Positions 1-7,188 of a stretch of 64,000 nucleotides of DNA are shown piece after piece (positions within the stretch are counted from its first letter, which is position 1; every line of letters starts with the position of its first letter). The notes below the pieces were generated by a model that worked only from the letters and a program-made list of their open reading frames with translations, did not search any database and had not been told where the DNA came from. Source of the stretch: CATOSP01 sp965216155 (GTDB taxonomy: Bacteria; Chloroflexota; Dehalococcoidia; Lucifugimonadales; UBA3495); contig CBDCFD010000007.1 of the NCBI GenBank assembly GCA_965216155.1, positions 1,736,001 through 1,800,000 of the forward strand. Reading direction: 5' to 3'. The position numbers and the translations under genes were made by a program.

Positions 1-142
1 CTCATCCCCGGTGTCCACCACCGGGCGGAGAGCGTTGACTTGCTTGCAAGTTAAGGCTTAGAGACCCATGACCTCACGGGGCGCGAGCGACAGTTGAGGT
101 AGCTTTTCCGATCTCAGGGAGTCCGCTCCGTAGACCACTAAA

Positions 143-260
143 AAACTATCTCAAAACCCACTGAATCTACTGAAATTCCGCCGGTCGCCAGCCGAGGTCA
201 TGGATTCCCGCTTTCGCGGGAAAGACGAGTTGGTAGGCTCGCCTAGTTTTGAGATAGTTT
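143..260. repeat. Small MITE-like element with 15-bp perfect terminal inverted repeats
   Basis: AAACTATCTCAAAAC at 143-157 is exactly the reverse complement of 246-260. Between them, at 205-222, lies a second palindrome, TTCCCGC-TTTC-GCGGGAA. The flanking bases are CTAAA on the left and CTAAC on the right, a possible imperfect target duplication. No transposase is encoded. The inner palindrome (translated as a PRKRES-like string) is a motif I have seen dispersed in many environmental genomes, so this is probably one copy of a repeated family. Copy number cannot be judged from one window. Confidence 0.65.
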
Positions 261-596
261 CTAACTCCTGCCTGTACCCCTGAGAGCCGGGTCCCGGTAG
301 ACCTCGATTCTGCCGCCGCTCAGGTCTATCAACCATATTTCAGGAATGCCGGATCTGGCGTACAGATGCGCCTTTTGACTTGCATCCGTGTCCAGCGTCC
401 CGCGTTGTGTCCGTCATGAAACCTGGTTAACCAAGACTAGGTAGCAGTGTACCACAACGGTTAATTCGGTCGAGAAAGCGTTGGTTGCCCAGGGCAATTC
501 CGTCGATTGACTCCCCTTTACGCAGACCATACAATTCAGGACGTCCCTTAGAATCAGGCGCTGCTCCCTTCATTCCGGGTGGGGCAGGGAAGTCGC

Positions 597-628
597 GTTT
601 AAGAATACCACGGTTTAAGAATACCACG
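597..628. repeat. Tandem duplication of a 16-bp unit
   Basis: GTTTAAGAATACCACG occurs twice back to back (597-612 and 613-628), ending about 24 bases before the crotonase start. It could be a replication-slippage scar or a paired regulator-binding site. The sequence does not decide between them. Confidence 0.7.
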
Positions 629-652
629 ATGGAAAGGCATTAAGGAGGTCCG

Positions 653-1432
653 ATGGCTTACGAGCATATTCTTTTGGAAAAAGAGTCCGGGGTGGCGATC
701 ATTACCCTGAATCGCCCCGAAGTATTGAACGCCATGAACCGGAAGCTGAGCACCGAGCTGCACGAATGCGTGATGGATATGAACGCGGACGATGAGATCG
801 GCTGCATCGTGATTACCGGCACAGGCGAGCGGGCCTTCTCGGCTGGCGGCGATATACACGAGCAACGGGAGACGGCCCAGCTTTCCGAAGAGGAGCAGGC
901 GGCCTGGAGCACAGGCAGGGAAGGTTGGTCCTACGATATTTCCGCATCGCCCAAGCCAGTCATCGGAATGATGAACGGCCTCGCCTACGGCGGAGCGGCG
1001 GTGCTGTCGTCGTCCCTGGATTTCCGGATCGGCTGCGAAAACACCAGGTTCCGTTTCCTGGCCGTGGCGTACGGCAGGATCAATTGCTCCTGGACCCTGC
1101 CCAACCAGGTGGGTTGGCCGATGGCCAAGGAACTGCTGTTTACCGGCAGAGTGGTCGAGGCCGAGGAGGCATACAGGATAGGTCTTTTGAACCACCTGGT
1201 GCCCAAGGAAGAGCTTCGGGACAAGACTATGGAGATCGCCACGACCATTGCAGGCAACCGGCACGAGTCAGTGCAGGGGTTCAAGCGGCTCTTGCTGGAA
1301 GGCCGGGGAGCGGACCTCCGCCAGCAGTACGAAAACGAACGTTACTTCAACCGCGAGGTGGTCCAGGGTTACGGTGTGGAGCAGGCGTTCCCGGAGTTCA
1401 TTTCAAGGAGGGGACGCCCTCTCTCTGATTAG
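653..1432 (+). CDS. Enoyl-CoA hydratase/isomerase (crotonase) family protein
   Basis: A 259-residue crotonase-fold protein, the usual length for the family. The CoA/oxyanion-hole signatures are visible: SAGGDI near residue 64 and NGLAYGGAA near 109. The start is well placed behind AGGAGG with a four-base gap. Members of the superfamily hydrate, isomerise or hydrolyse acyl-CoA thioesters in the cytosol. The segment where enoyl-CoA hydratase carries its catalytic glutamate (after the GGG loop) reads GRINCSWTLPNQVG and has no acidic residue. Classical hydratase activity is therefore doubtful, and a dehalogenase, isomerase or other crotonase activity is possible. It stands alone, transcribed toward the his operon. 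Confidence 0.85.
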   Translation: MAYEHILLEKESGVAIITLNRPEVLNAMNRKLSTELHECVMDMNADDEIGCIVITGTGERAFSAGGDIHEQRETAQLSEEEQAAWSTGREGWSYDISASPKPVIGMMNGLAYGGAAVLSSSLDFRIGCENTRFRFLAVAYGRINCSWTLPNQVGWPMAKELLFTGRVVEAEEAYRIGLLNHLVPKEELRDKTMEIATTIAGNRHESVQGFKRLLLEGRGADLRQQYENERYFNREVVQGYGVEQAFPEFISRRGRPLSD

Positions 1433-1454
1433 GAAGACCCCTTGGACTTCGAGG

Positions 1455-1585
1455 TCAGCCGGTGATAGCGCCCTTGGTGCTGGGGACCTGCTGACCTCCC
1501 CGTGGATCGGGTTCCACGGCGTCGCGCAGGGCGCGGGCCAAGGCTTTGAAGAGGGCTTCTGCCTTGTGGTGTGGCTCGATGCCGG
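1455..1585 (-). pseudogene. Orphan 3' fragment of a second hisB
   Basis: Read on the minus strand, this stretch encodes a HisB C-terminus that runs from HHKAEALFKALARAL through DPRGGQQVPSTKG to a TGA stop at 1455-1457. It matches residues of the intact HisB (2242-2880) with essentially one change (T to A near the end). Over the 114 best-aligned bases the two DNA copies differ at about 15 positions, nearly all synonymous. Nothing upstream continues the gene, because the match stops near 1583. The copy therefore seems to come from a homologous hisB of another lineage rather than from a fresh local duplication. Confidence 0.85.
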
Positions 1586-1612
1586 TGACTCACGAATAGG
1601 CGGGTAAGGCAC

Positions 1613-1855
1613 TCATGCCGACATCTTCATCTTGCGAGCGTGGGTGATGTCCTCATTGGATACTGAGCGAGCTTGTGATGGCAAGACCGTCGCAATGGCC
1701 ACCGTTTCGCCGCAGGGAGTCATAAACTCCACCACCATAGCTTGCTCCGCAGGGTGGACGTGGATGATGGTGCCAACGTCCCCGGCCTTGAGTTCTTCCT
1801 GTTCGTCTCCTGAAACGTCGCCGGTTAGAACGATTTGTTCATGCTCTTTGAACAT
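1613..1855 (-). CDS. DUF4926 family small protein
   Basis: An 80-residue protein beginning MFKEHEQIVLTGDV, with the pattern KAGDVGTIIHVHP...VEFMT..GETVA that I recognise from the DUF4926 family. These are short, probably beta-barrel proteins of unknown function. The start at 1855 is chosen because AGGAG lies six bases upstream; a longer frame to 1897 would use no such site. It begins two bases after the stop of the DUF6883 gene, so the pair is surely co-transcribed. Pairs of these two families recur in bacteria and may be toxin-antitoxin-like, but that is an inference only. Confidence 0.75.
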   Translation of the reverse strand: MFKEHEQIVLTGDVSGDEQEELKAGDVGTIIHVHPAEQAMVVEFMTPCGETVAIATVLPSQARSVSNEDITHARKMKMSA

Positions 1856-1857
1856 TC

Positions 1858-2196
1858 TCATCTCCTGCGAGGGTGTGCAGTAATCAGCCTGGGACATTCG
1901 CTCCCGGAATCCACCTGCCAGACGGTACGGACTCTAGGGTTCCGTCCATCTGGAGATTGGATTGCGCCATCCACGTGATACCGCGGACCATGGACTGTCT
2001 CCACAACTCTCACAACTTCATGGCTGTAGCCCTGGACCCGTAGGGCTTCAGCGAAGTCTTGCCAGTGTTCTATACTGAAGGCGAAGCTAAGAAAGAAATT
2101 TGCCTTCGTGCGCCCGCTCGGACTGGATATCGACAGCAGGTATTCTATAACCTTCTCCCTTTCAACGACGGTGTGCTGGGCATTCGGTAGCGTCAA
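1858..2196 (-). CDS. DUF6883 family protein
   Basis: A 112-residue protein from a TTG start. The opening T-L-P-N-A followed by V..EKV..YLL, and the GRTKANFF.SFAF segment, fit the DUF6883 family as I remember it; its function is unknown. It sits between the end of hisB and the DUF4926 gene, in the same orientation, and its stop overlaps the region of the next ribosome-binding site. The pair forms a compact cassette bracketed by hisB 3' sequences (1455-1585 and 2242-2372), which suggests acquisition as a unit. Confidence 0.7.
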   Translation of the reverse strand: MTLPNAQHTVVEREKVIEYLLSISSPSGRTKANFFLSFAFSIEHWQDFAEALRVQGYSHEVVRVVETVHGPRYHVDGAIQSPDGRNPRVRTVWQVDSGSECPRLITAHPRRR

Positions 2197-2241
2197 TTGG
2201 CGTCCTCAAACGCGATTGCCCATCCGACGCCCGCGTTCGGG

Positions 2242-2880
2242 TTAGCCGGTGATAGTGCCCTTGGTGCTGGGGACCTGCTGACCTCCCCGCGGGTCGGGTT
2301 CTACCGCATCTCGAAGGGCTCGCGCCAGGGCTTTGAACAGTGCTTCCGCCTTGTGGTGAGGACTATAGCCCGCCAGCATTTTGGTGTGCAGGTTCATCTG
2401 CCCCTCAATGGCGAAGGACTCCAACAGGTGCCTTACCAGGTCTCCGGAAAGAGTCTCCACCATTACCCCTTCCAGGTCCGTCTCTATCGAAGCATAACCC
2501 CGCCCGCTACAGTCAACGGCTACCAGGGCCAGCGCGTCATCCAGCGGTACGATGGCATGCCCCATGCGGCGGATCCCCCGGGCATCGCCCAGAGACTGGT
2601 GGAACGCCCTTCCTAGCATGATAGCCACGTCTTCAACAAGATGGTGCCAGCCCACGTAGGTGTCTCCCCTGGCATGGAGAGTTATGTCAAATAGGCCGTG
2701 CCGCGCCAATTGGCTGACCATGTGGTCCAGAAAGCCGTTGCCGGTGTCCACTTCGTATGAGCCCTGGCCGTCAAGGTTGACGGTCACCTTCACGTGAGTC
2801 TCGCCAGTCTGCCGCTCCAGGGTTGCCGTCCGAGGCTCGGGCACCGCCAGGTCACCGGCCGCTATTTTCTCTGACGCCAA
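2242..2880 (-). CDS. hisB: Imidazoleglycerol-phosphate dehydratase
   Basis: A 212-residue single-domain dehydratase (monofunctional, without the HisN phosphatase half). It converts imidazole glycerol phosphate to imidazole acetol phosphate in histidine synthesis. Visible features are FLDHM near residue 50, HHLVEDVAI near 78 and the second manganese-binding HHKAEA near 174, with the terminal DPR...PSTKG signature. The start lies three bases after the hisC stop, so the two genes are coupled. A divergent copy of its last about 43 codons lies 790 bases downstream. Confidence 0.95.
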   Translation of the reverse strand: MASEKIAAGDLAVPEPRTATLERQTGETHVKVTVNLDGQGSYEVDTGNGFLDHMVSQLARHGLFDITLHARGDTYVGWHHLVEDVAIMLGRAFHQSLGDARGIRRMGHAIVPLDDALALVAVDCSGRGYASIETDLEGVMVETLSGDLVRHLLESFAIEGQMNLHTKMLAGYSPHHKAEALFKALARALRDAVEPDPRGGQQVPSTKGTITG

Positions 2881-2883
2881 CTC

Positions 2884-3975
2884 TTAACTCCCCACCAACT
2901 CGCTCAAGGCGTCGACCACCGCGTCGGTCTCGTGCGGCAGGCCGACGCTGGTCCGAATATAGTCCTTTAGTTGAGGCGTGCTGAAGTAGCGGAGGAATAT
3001 CCCCCGCTGGCAAAGGCCGTCGAATATCTCCTTGCCCCTTCCCTCGGGCAGGCTGAAAAGGATGAAGTTCGCCGACGAAGGCCAGGGATGGACGCCGGGA
3101 ATCTGCCGCAGCAGCTCCAGCATCCGGTCCCGTTCTTCCACGATGGAGTTGACTCTGTCCAGTAACAGCGGCCGGTCGTCAAGGGAGGCGATGAGGGCTA
3201 CCTCCGCCGCTGTGTTGACGTTGTAGGGCGGCTTCATGCTCATCATGGTCGCCGCCACTTCGGAATTCATCACACCCAGCCCTATGCGGAGGCCGGCCAG
3301 ACCTGCCCACTTGCTGAAAGTGCGGAGTACGATCAGGTTCGGGTGTTCTTCAACCAGGTGCATAGCCGACTGGCCGCAGAATTCGTAGTAGGCTTCGTCG
3401 ACCACGACTAGCAACTCCAGGTCAAGCAGCCCGCGGACCTGACCCTCGGTGGCTATGTTGCCGGTGGGGTTGTTGGGCGAAGCGAGGAACACCGCCTTTG
3501 ACCTGTCAGTCTTGGCCAGCTTGATGCCCTCGACATCAATTTCAAAGCTCTCGCCGCGCGGCACCGAGATGGCCTCCCCGCCGCAAATCTCGGCAGAGAA
3601 AGCGTACATACCGAAGGTGGGAGCGGGGATGATGATGTTGTCTCCGATCCCCACGTACATCCTGTAGATCAAGTCTATAATTTCGTCGCTGCCGTTGCCG
3701 GCGACGATCATTTCCGGAGGTACGTCCAAATACCGGGAAAGCACCTCCCGTAGCCGGCGTTGCTCAGGATCGGTGTAGTGGTTGTAAAACTGGAAGCTGC
3801 CCAGCGCCTCCAGAACCTTCGGCGACGGCCCATAGGGATTCTCGTTCCCGTTGAGCCGGATTATCTGCTCCGGGGCGATGCCGGACCGCTCCGCCATGAC
3901 CTCCATTGGGTCCACTCCCTGGTAGGTGTTCAACTGGCGAATGTGGGGCAGCATCAAGTCTTTGCTATCACTCAT
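2884..3975 (-). CDS. hisC: Histidinol-phosphate aminotransferase
   Basis: A 363-residue fold-type I PLP aminotransferase. It transfers an amino group from glutamate to imidazole acetol phosphate. The PLP-binding lysine is in RTFSKWAGLAGLRIG near residue 220; ASPNNPTGN near 166 and the DEAYYEF aspartate near 193 are family signatures. Its position directly before hisB in a his operon settles the assignment against other HisC-like enzymes. No convincing ribosome-binding site precedes the ATG; instead there is a 12-bp tandem repeat. Confidence 0.95.
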   Translation of the reverse strand: MSDSKDLMLPHIRQLNTYQGVDPMEVMAERSGIAPEQIIRLNGNENPYGPSPKVLEALGSFQFYNHYTDPEQRRLREVLSRYLDVPPEMIVAGNGSDEIIDLIYRMYVGIGDNIIIPAPTFGMYAFSAEICGGEAISVPRGESFEIDVEGIKLAKTDRSKAVFLASPNNPTGNIATEGQVRGLLDLELLVVVDEAYYEFCGQSAMHLVEEHPNLIVLRTFSKWAGLAGLRIGLGVMNSEVAATMMSMKPPYNVNTAAEVALIASLDDRPLLLDRVNSIVEERDRMLELLRQIPGVHPWPSSANFILFSLPEGRGKEIFDGLCQRGIFLRYFSTPQLKDYIRTSVGLPHETDAVVDALSELVGS

Positions 3976-3980
3976 TTTGC

Positions 3981-4016
3981 TACGTCTTTTGTTACGTCTT
4001 TTGTTACGCTTTTCGT
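3981..4016. repeat. Three tandem copies of a 12-bp unit between hisD and hisC
   Basis: TACGTCTTTTGT is present twice perfectly (3981-3992, 3993-4004) and once with two changes (4005-4016). The repeat fills most of the 75-base gap between the hisD stop and the hisC start, immediately upstream of the hisC ATG. It occupies the place of a ribosome-binding site, so copy number could alter hisC translation. That effect is an inference. Confidence 0.7.
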
Positions 4017-4050
4017 TGCGTCCGATGCGGCGGGTAGCTTGCGACGCGGG

Positions 4051-5403
4051 TCAGGAGTCCAGGTGTCCCATGTTTTTCAGGTGCTCCAACCTCACGCTTA
4101 TGGCCCCGGAATGGCCGGGCAAGCCTTCGGCCTGGGCGATCCGGACGGCCGGGGGCCCCAACCGTTGGAACTCCTGGGGCTTGAGGCCAACCACCGGCAT
4201 GTGCTTCAGGAACTGGTGTACGCTCAGGGCGGAGCTAAACCGGGCAGTTCCACCTGTGGGCATCACGTGGCTCGGTCCCGCGATGTAGTCCCCCATCACC
4301 TCGGGGGAGAACTCGCCAAGGAACAGGCCGCCAGCGTTGCGCACACGGTCTACCCAGGCCCATGGGTCGGCCACCATCAGGCAGAGGTGCTCCGGCGCGA
4401 TGCGGTTGACAAGCTCCACGCCTTCCTCAAGAGAGTCGACCAAAACGGCCCGGCCACGCCGGTCAAGGGCGCTACGGGCAACTTCGCCCCGGCCCTGTCC
4501 ATCGAGCAACAGGTCCAATTCTTCGCCAACCCGCTTTAGGAGCGCCTCAGAGTTGGTAACCAGAATGGCGGTGGCCATCGGGTCATGTTCCGCCTGTGCG
4601 ATCAGGTCGGCGGCGCAAAATGCGGGGCTGGCTGAATCGTCGGCTACCACAATGGTCTCCGTCGGGCCGAAAAGGCCGTCGATGTCAACCTGGCCCTGCA
4701 CTATCTTCTTGGCCAAAGCGACGAACAGGTTCCCCGGCCCGCAAATCTTGTCCACCTGGGGGACTGACTCAGTACCGTAGGCCAACGCGCCAATAGCGGC
4801 GACGCCTCCGACCTGGTAAATCGCATCTACTCCCGCGATTTCAGCCGCTACCAGCACCGAGGGGTTAAGCGGCTCTTGGCCGCGCCTCGGTGTCGCGAGG
4901 ATAACTTCGGGGACGCCGGCGGTCCTGGCTGGGACTGCGGTCATCAGGACGGTGGAGGGATAGGCGGCCGTGCCACCGGGGGCGTAGAGCCCCACCCGCT
5001 GCAGGGGCCGGACCAACTCTCCCAGTCCCCGTTCCTCGTCCAACCAACTCTGGGGAAGCACCGCTTCGTGGAACTCCCGCACCCGTTGGGCCGCAAGTTC
5101 CAGGGCTTCCCGCAACTCCCTGGACACCGAAGAACGCGCTTCGGCCATTTGGGCGGGACTAACCCGAAGGTCGTCCAACTCGATGTCGTCCAGCAACCGG
5201 GCGTAGTGTTTCACCGCCAAGTCGCCGTTGATCCGCACGTCATGGAGAATACGGATGACGGATTCTTCCGGTGATACTCCATCGCCGAATACCTGGCGGG
5301 TGCGGTTTAGCACCGACTCCGGCAACCCGCTGAAGTCCAGAGGGTCCACGCGGGAGAGGACTTCCGCGGCTTCGGCTGGGCCCCGAAGAGTCTTAAGTTC
5401 CAT
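4051..5403 (-). CDS. hisD: Histidinol dehydrogenase
   Basis: A 450-residue zinc enzyme catalysing the last two oxidations of histidine synthesis. Zinc and catalytic signatures are visible: QAEHDP (Gln/His ligands), IAPEHL (catalytic Glu-His), GDYIAGPSHVMPTGG and GLPGHSGAI near the C-terminus. Length and order match the family. The start overlaps the end of the upstream phospholipase-like gene by 11 bases, which points to translational coupling inside the operon. Confidence 0.95.
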   Translation of the reverse strand: MELKTLRGPAEAAEVLSRVDPLDFSGLPESVLNRTRQVFGDGVSPEESVIRILHDVRINGDLAVKHYARLLDDIELDDLRVSPAQMAEARSSVSRELREALELAAQRVREFHEAVLPQSWLDEERGLGELVRPLQRVGLYAPGGTAAYPSTVLMTAVPARTAGVPEVILATPRRGQEPLNPSVLVAAEIAGVDAIYQVGGVAAIGALAYGTESVPQVDKICGPGNLFVALAKKIVQGQVDIDGLFGPTETIVVADDSASPAFCAADLIAQAEHDPMATAILVTNSEALLKRVGEELDLLLDGQGRGEVARSALDRRGRAVLVDSLEEGVELVNRIAPEHLCLMVADPWAWVDRVRNAGGLFLGEFSPEVMGDYIAGPSHVMPTGGTARFSSALSVHQFLKHMPVVGLKPQEFQRLGPPAVRIAQAEGLPGHSGAISVRLEHLKNMGHLDS

Positions 5404-6151
5404 CCCCGAACTCCCGAGCCTTGAGAATAGTCTGTTCCAAGACCCGCGCCTGGTAAGCTACGACCATCTCCTCTGGAATCGTTTTGTAGATGTGTTCCAG
5501 GCTGTAGGGCATGTTTTCCAGGAACCGGTCAACTTCTTGCTGCACGTCGTCGTTGTCCCGGTACATCCGGTTGAGGGCCCTCTTTAGCCGGTCCCAGGAG
5601 AAGTCCCAGCTAATGAACCGGCGCACCCATTCGCGCCATTCTTCCAAGTCTTCAGCGGTGAGGAAGCCCACCTCCACGCCCTCGTCGGCGCAGACCAACG
5701 CTTCGTCAGCCTGCTGAAAGTTGCCCATCTCGGGCCGGCACTTCCGGTCCATGTCGAGTTGCAAAGCGCGGTCCCAGATGTGGGCATCAACTTCGGTGTC
5801 GGTGATGTAGTCCCCGGGACTGAAGTGAGGACGGAACATGGTGGTGATCCATGTCTCGTCGGCGACAAGGTGGCTTATGTAGCCCAGAACGAAGGCCCGC
5901 GTCGCTGGAGACCTTCCCATCTGCTCGACCAACTCCGGGTGGGTATCGAACATAGTACGGGCGCCCGTACCGACAACCTCCACGGAAAGCGGCGCGAAAT
6001 GAGTCTGCTCCCTGGGCCATCTCCTCAACACGCGTATGTCGGGCGCGGTAGACCCCAGGAAAAAGCTCCCGATGTGATCGAAGACGTTTCCCCAGTCCAG
6101 TTCTTTCGCGGCCTCATCGGCCAGAAATATGTGCATTGGCAGGTTGGGCAT
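5393..6151 (-). CDS. Zinc-dependent phospholipase C-like protein in the his operon
   Basis: A 252-residue protein with the pattern of the zinc-dependent phospholipase C family: an N-terminal MHIFLADEA histidine, FLGSTAPDIR, THFAP and a central GYISHLVADETW helix, which together would supply the metal ligands. No signal peptide is apparent, so the protein is probably cytosolic. It lies between hisG and hisD with a four-base gap and an 11-base overlap, so it is co-expressed with histidine enzymes although no histidine step needs it. Bacterial homologues of this fold are mostly uncharacterised; phosphodiesterase activity is only a guess. Confidence 0.75.
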   Translation of the reverse strand: MPNLPMHIFLADEAAKELDWGNVFDHIGSFFLGSTAPDIRVLRRWPREQTHFAPLSVEVVGTGARTMFDTHPELVEQMGRSPATRAFVLGYISHLVADETWITTMFRPHFSPGDYITDTEVDAHIWDRALQLDMDRKCRPEMGNFQQADEALVCADEGVEVGFLTAEDLEEWREWVRRFISWDFSWDRLKRALNRMYRDNDDVQQEVDRFLENMPYSLEHIYKTIPEEMVVAYQARVLEQTILKAREFGDGT

Positions 6152-6155
6152 GACC

Positions 6156-7115
6156 TTACTCTACATCCGCACAGTCCAACTTGTCGAACAGTTGGCGGTA
6201 AGCGGTGCAATATCCGTCAAACAGGTAGTCAACACCCGCGGCGGCAATGTCCACCGCGCCGCAGCTTCGCAGGTGGTCTACTGCCTTGAGAAGCAATTCC
6301 TTTTTGACCAGTAAGCTTACACTGAACCAGTCCTGTTCGGCGACGTTGTAGACCCGTGCGATGGTCGGACCCCTCAAGCCAGCCAGGCTGGGGCGGGCAA
6401 GTATGGCGCCGCTTACCACATCCGCCGAAGCGCCCTGGACGTTGGCGGTCAGGCGGTAGAACGGCTCGGCGCGTAGATGGGCTTCCATCGGCTCTACCAG
6501 GGTCCGCGCCAACTCCCTGGCGCCGGGAGAGCGGGCCAGGAGGCTTACGTTGGCAATTAGACATGCCTGAGAGGTAAGAATCGTCCCTTCTTCCAGGGTC
6601 TTGAGCCGGTTTTCACGCAGGGTCGTTCCCGTCTCCGTGAGGTCGGCGATGAGGTCGGCGTAACCGGCGGCGGGAGCGGCTTCCATAGCGCCGCTGGCCG
6701 CGACCAGTGTGAAGTAGTTGATTCCCCGGCCAAATAGGTACTGGCGCAGCAGGCGAGGGTACTTGGTGGCTATGCGTAGCTGTCTGCCCTGCTCGTGAAA
6801 CTCCAGGGCAAGGTCGGCCAGGTCAGTGACCGAAGTAACGTCCAACCAGGAGTTGGGGACCGCGAGCACGAACTCACAATTGCCAAACCGCAGGTCTTCG
6901 ATCAGCGGCGAAACCGGGGTGGGGTCGCTCCGGTTTTCCAAGTACCGGTCCAGGCCGGTGATGCCCAACTCGGCGCTTCCCTCTTCCACCTTCTGCGTCA
7001 CGTCCGCCGCCCTCTGGAATAGCACCTCCACTCCGGTGATAGAGGGGACCACGGCGACGTAGCGTCTGGCGTTGGGCCGGCGCACCCGGAGACCACACGA
7101 GGAGAGGAAACTCAA
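6156..7115 (-). CDS. hisG: ATP phosphoribosyltransferase, start uncertain
   Basis: The first enzyme of histidine synthesis, joining ATP and PRPP. Recognisable parts are ELGITGLDRYLE near residue 49, the PRPP-loop region around AAGYADLIADLTETGTTLREN, and a C-terminal ACT-like regulatory domain that ends near the terminus, so this is the long form. The first recognised start codon in frame is the TTG at 7115. The conserved family N-terminus (IRLVLPSDGELHDPT) is nevertheless encoded in frame upstream, back to about 7160, where an ATC occupies the usual start position. No ATG, GTG or TTG precedes it before an in-frame TGA. The true protein is probably about 334 residues, begun at a rare ATC codon or affected by a base error. 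Confidence 0.9.
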   Translation of the reverse strand: MSFLSSCGLRVRRPNARRYVAVVPSITGVEVLFQRAADVTQKVEEGSAELGITGLDRYLENRSDPTPVSPLIEDLRFGNCEFVLAVPNSWLDVTSVTDLADLALEFHEQGRQLRIATKYPRLLRQYLFGRGINYFTLVAASGAMEAAPAAGYADLIADLTETGTTLRENRLKTLEEGTILTSQACLIANVSLLARSPGARELARTLVEPMEAHLRAEPFYRLTANVQGASADVVSGAILARPSLAGLRGPTIARVYNVAEQDWFSVSLLVKKELLLKAVDHLRSCGAVDIAAAGVDYLFDGYCTAYRQLFDKLDCADVE

Positions 7116-7188
7116 CGTGGGGTCGTGAAGTTCCCCGTCGCTGGGTAGGACCAGCCGGATGGTGGATGTGTCTGCCGTTGGCGAGATG

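Larger units (their letters stand above)
1..652. other. Intergenic region without a supported gene
   Basis: No open frame here resembles a known protein. The stretch holds a 7-bp-stem hairpin at 7-25, a small palindrome at 38-51 (ACTTGC/GCAAGT), a MITE-like repeat at 143-260 and a tandem 16-mer at 597-628 just upstream of the crotonase gene. The frames predicted here appear to be chance frames through repeats. Confidence 0.6.

Noticed and set aside
1..60. Possible tRNA or small RNA from the hairpin at 7-25
   Set aside because: No cloverleaf, anticodon arm or known small-RNA core could be fitted on either strand.
599..1264. Long minus-strand frame opposite the crotonase gene
   Set aside because: It is a shadow of the plus-strand gene with no recognisable motif. 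Several other long antisense frames (for example 3760-4539, 15098-16048 and 22410-24011) are rejected for the same reason.
1403..1612. Minus-strand 69-residue frame at 1403-1612
   Set aside because: It is out of phase with the hisB-derived peptide that explains the same DNA; the correct frame encodes the hisB C-terminal fragment.
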